A DNA stretch of 8,677 nt from Acetobacteraceae bacterium (GTDB lineage Bacteria; Pseudomonadota; Alphaproteobacteria; Acetobacterales; Acetobacteraceae): the NCBI GenBank assembly GCA_025356735.1, contig JANXRT010000476.1:1-8677 (forward strand), read 5' to 3'. The notes under the pieces are model-generated. The model ran no database searches. It was given only the letters and a program-made list of their open reading frames with translations, and had not been told where the DNA came from. Positions within the stretch are counted from its first letter, which is position 1, and every line of letters starts with the position of its first letter. Of this stretch, positions 6,791 through 8,677 are shown piece by piece. Position numbers and translations under genes: made by a program.

Positions 6791-8059
6791 ATGCGGGTGC
6801 TGGTGGTCGGATCGGGCGGTCGGGAGCACGCGCTGTGCATGGCGATCGCCGGCAGCCCGCTATTGTCAAAGCTGTGGTGCGCGCCGGGAAATCCTGGCAT
6901 CGCGGCCGTTGCCGAGATCGTGCCGATCGAAGTCATGGACATCCCCGGCATCCTGCGCTTCGCGACCGACAACGCGCTGGACCTCGTGGTTCCCGGACCA
7001 GAGGCGCCGCTTGTCGCCGGTCTGGCCGACGCACTGGCGGCCGCCGGCATCGCGTGCTGCGGGCCGAGTGCGGCGGCGGCGCGGCTCGAGGGCAGCAAGA
7101 GCTTCACCAAGGAATTATGCGACGCGGTCGGCATTCCGACCGCGAAGTGGGAGCGCTTCGACGATGCCGCCGAGGCGCACGACTTCGTCCGCCGCCGCGG
7201 CGTGCCGATCGTGGTCAAGGCGGACGGCCTGGCCGCCGGCAAGGGCGTGGTGGTGGCGGCAACCCTGGCCGAGGCGTTGGCGGCGATCGACGGCCTGCTG
7301 CCGACGGGCCCGGTGGTGATCGAGGAGTGCCTGACCGGCCCGGAAGTGTCGTTGTTCGCCCTGTGCGACGGCGTGCACGCGCTGCCGATGGGCGCCGCGC
7401 GGGACCACAAGCGGGTCGGCGACGGCGATACCGGACCCAACACCGGCGGCATGGGCGCGTACTCGCCGCCGCCGGCGTGGACGCCGGCCTTGCAGGAGGA
7501 GGCGATGGCGCGGATCGTCCGCCCGGCACTGGCCGAGATGGCGCGCCGCGGCACGCCGTTCCGCGGCATCCTGTTCGCCGGGCTGATGCTGACCGACGAC
7601 GGACCCAAGCTGATCGAGTTCAACGTCCGGTTCGGCGATCCCGAATGCCAGGCGCTGATGCTGCGGCTGAAATCCGACCTGCTGGCGGCGCTGGTCGCGG
7701 CCTGCGACGGCGAGCTCGGCCATTTCGACCTGCGCTGGCACGACCGCCCGTCGATCGCCGTGGTGATGGCGGCGCGCGGCTATCCGGCGGCGCCCGAGCC
7801 GGGCAGCGTGATCCTTGGAACCGATCGGGCCGCGGCGATCGAGGGCGCCACGGTGTTCCACGCCGGGACCCGCCAGGATGCGAACGGCACGCTGCGAGCC
7901 GCTGGGGGCCGGGTGCTGACGATCTGTGGGGTTGGCACGGATCTAAGCGCGGCGCAAAAAGCGGCCTATGCTGCGGTCGATCGGGTCAATTGGCCGGAAG
8001 GTTTCTGTAGGCGAGATATAGGCAAGGATGGGGCTCTGCCCCAAACCCCGCCGGGGTAG
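6791..8059 (+). CDS. purD: Phosphoribosylamine-glycine ligase (GAR synthetase)
   Basis: PurD catalyses the second step of de novo purine synthesis: phosphoribosylamine + glycine + ATP to glycinamide ribonucleotide. The 422-residue product has the usual length and order. It shows LVVGSGGREHAL (4-15), APGNPGIA (31-38), VVPGPEAPLVAGLADAL (66-82), ARLEGSKSFTKE (97-108), VVKADGLAAGKGVVV (141-155, ATP-grasp), EECLTGPEVSLFALCDG (178-194) and KRVGDGDTGPNTGGMGAYSP (207-226). EFNVRFGDPECQALMLRL (276-293) contains the GARS signature RFGDPECQ. Two oddities appear. The usually conserved Gln of QDHKR is Arg (residue 204). After the normal WPEGFCRRDIG (401-411) the last residues, KDGALPQTPPG, run into repeat copy B, so the usual short ending is replaced. 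The TAG stop lies inside the repeat at the only base where the two copies differ. Confidence 0.97.
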   Translation: MRVLVVGSGGREHALCMAIAGSPLLSKLWCAPGNPGIAAVAEIVPIEVMDIPGILRFATDNALDLVVPGPEAPLVAGLADALAAAGIACCGPSAAAARLEGSKSFTKELCDAVGIPTAKWERFDDAAEAHDFVRRRGVPIVVKADGLAAGKGVVVAATLAEALAAIDGLLPTGPVVIEECLTGPEVSLFALCDGVHALPMGAARDHKRVGDGDTGPNTGGMGAYSPPPAWTPALQEEAMARIVRPALAEMARRGTPFRGILFAGLMLTDDGPKLIEFNVRFGDPECQALMLRLKSDLLAALVAACDGELGHFDLRWHDRPSIAVVMAARGYPAAPEPGSVILGTDRAAAIEGATVFHAGTRQDANGTLRAAGGRVLTICGVGTDLSAAQKAAYAAVDRVNWPEGFCRRDIGKDGALPQTPPG

Positions 8060-8072
8060 CGCCCCGGGGCGC
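8028..8072 (-). repeat. Palindromic dispersed repeat, copy B (inverted relative to copy A)
   Basis: The reverse complement of this 45-nt segment matches 5174-5218 at 44 of 45 positions. The palindromes, in + strand order, are GGGGC-TCT-GCCCC (8030-8042), ACCCC-GCC-GGGGT (8045-8057) and GCGCCCCGGGGCGC (8059-8072). The mismatch at 8058 turns what would be a TGG codon into the TAG stop of purD. The element covers the last purD codons and almost fills the gap to the converging dnaN stop at 8079. It probably serves as a two-way transcription end signal; this is an inference. Confidence 0.85.
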
Positions 8073-8078
8073 CTGACT

Positions 8079-8677
8079 TTAGACTCGCATTGGCATCAGT
8101 ACATACAATGCCGAGGCGTCGGCGGCGTCCTGGACCACCGTCGGGGCCGAGCCGTCGGCAAACCGGAACTCCACCTGCTCGCCAATCTGATCGGTGATGT
8201 CGTTGAGATAACGCGCCTGAAAGCCGATCTCCAACGGGCCAGCGGCATAGGACACCCGGTCGCCATCCAGCTCCTCGGTCGCGTTGCCGGACTCCGGGCT
8301 GGCCGCCGACAGCACCAGCAAATCACGCGCCAGCGACAACTTCACCGGGCGCGAGCGTTCGGACGAAATGGCGGAAACTCGGCCGACCGCCTCGGCGAAA
8401 TCCTTCTTGCCAACCCGAAGCACCTTGTCGTTGTCGCGCGGAATGACGCGGTCATATTCGGGAAAGGTGCCGTCGATCAGCTTGCTGGTCAGCAGCACGT
8501 TGCCGGCGTGGAACTGGATGCGGGTGTCGGACAACGAGACATCGACGTCGCCGGTGACCTCCTCCAGCAGCTTGCGAAGCTCGGCCACCGTCTTGCGCGG
8601 GATGATGACGCCGGGCATCGAGGCGGCGCCGACCGGCAGCGGTTCCTCTACACGGGCCAGCCGGTGCCCGTCGGTGG
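8079..8677 (-). CDS. dnaN: DNA polymerase III beta subunit (sliding clamp), C-terminal part
   Basis: The beta clamp is a ring-shaped dimer that encircles DNA and holds the replicative polymerase and other partners on the template. About 198 C-terminal residues are visible of the usual 370 or so. The frame is open to the window edge at 8677, so the ATG at 8618 is internal. Seen: TDGHRLA at the window edge (the conserved partner-binding-pocket region), then PGVIIPRKTVAELRKLL, LTSKLIDGTFPEYDRVIP and FAEAVGRVSAISSERSRPVKL. YAAGPLEIGFQARYLNDIT follows, and the C-terminus is YVLMPMRV, matching the family's typical MPMR ending. It converges on purD with a 19-bp gap. dnaA and recF are not in the window, so their linkage cannot be judged. 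Confidence 0.97.
   Translation of the reverse strand, partial: TDGHRLARVEEPLPVGAASMPGVIIPRKTVAELRKLLEEVTGDVDVSLSDTRIQFHAGNVLLTSKLIDGTFPEYDRVIPRDNDKVLRVGKKDFAEAVGRVSAISSERSRPVKLSLARDLLVLSAASPESGNATEELDGDRVSYAAGPLEIGFQARYLNDITDQIGEQVEFRFADGSAPTVVQDAADASALYVLMPMRV

Noticed and set aside
6754..7623. Long - strand open frame (289 codons) opposite purD
   Set aside because: It has no motif and would remove the divergent intergenic region. purD is unambiguous on the + strand.
1..8677. CRISPR arrays, tRNA or rRNA genes, transposases, phage or defence genes
   Set aside because: No regularly spaced repeats, cloverleaf, rRNA-like sequence or such proteins were recognised in either strand.

Overview
This GC-rich window looks like a piece of an alphaproteobacterial chromosome, probably Acetobacteraceae or a near relative. 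That placement is an inference from the character of the proteins, the xseA/purD head-to-head pair and a GC-rich palindromic repeat; no rRNA or other decisive marker is present. It has two parts. Positions 1-5231 are an accessory surface-polysaccharide cluster, all on the + strand. Positions 5228-8677 are core housekeeping genes: xseA (-), purD (+) and the 3' part of dnaN (-).

The polysaccharide part runs in this order: the C-terminal part of a UDP-glucose 6-dehydrogenase (makes UDP-glucuronate); a family 2 glycosyltransferase; a polysaccharide pyruvyl transferase-like gene broken by a one-base frameshift near 2161-2166; a two-domain protein joining a SAM-dependent methyltransferase to a GT4-like glycosyltransferase; and a rhamnan-synthesis-F (RgpF)-like protein coupled to it by an ATGA overlap. 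Together they could make a nucleotide-sugar precursor, then transfer and modify sugars of a capsule, exopolysaccharide or O-antigen. The polymer itself cannot be read from the sequence.

In the core part, xseA (exonuclease VII large subunit) and purD (GAR synthetase) are divergent from a 51-bp intergenic region, and purD converges on dnaN (sliding clamp). There is no gene-free stretch over 300 bases; the longest gap is about 70 bp.

The most unusual structure is a pair of 45-bp elements (5174-5218 and 8028-8072) in inverted orientation, 44/45 identical, each made of three small palindromes. Each lies exactly at a convergent gene junction (RgpF-like/xseA and purD/dnaN), and each is translated as the extreme C-terminus of the upstream + strand gene. 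The other main points are the broken pyruvyl transferase, whose two halves meet at an ATGA, and a hairpin abutting the ribosome binding site of the family 2 glycosyltransferase. I found no tRNA, rRNA, CRISPR array, transposase or phage gene, and no clear new multi-gene system.
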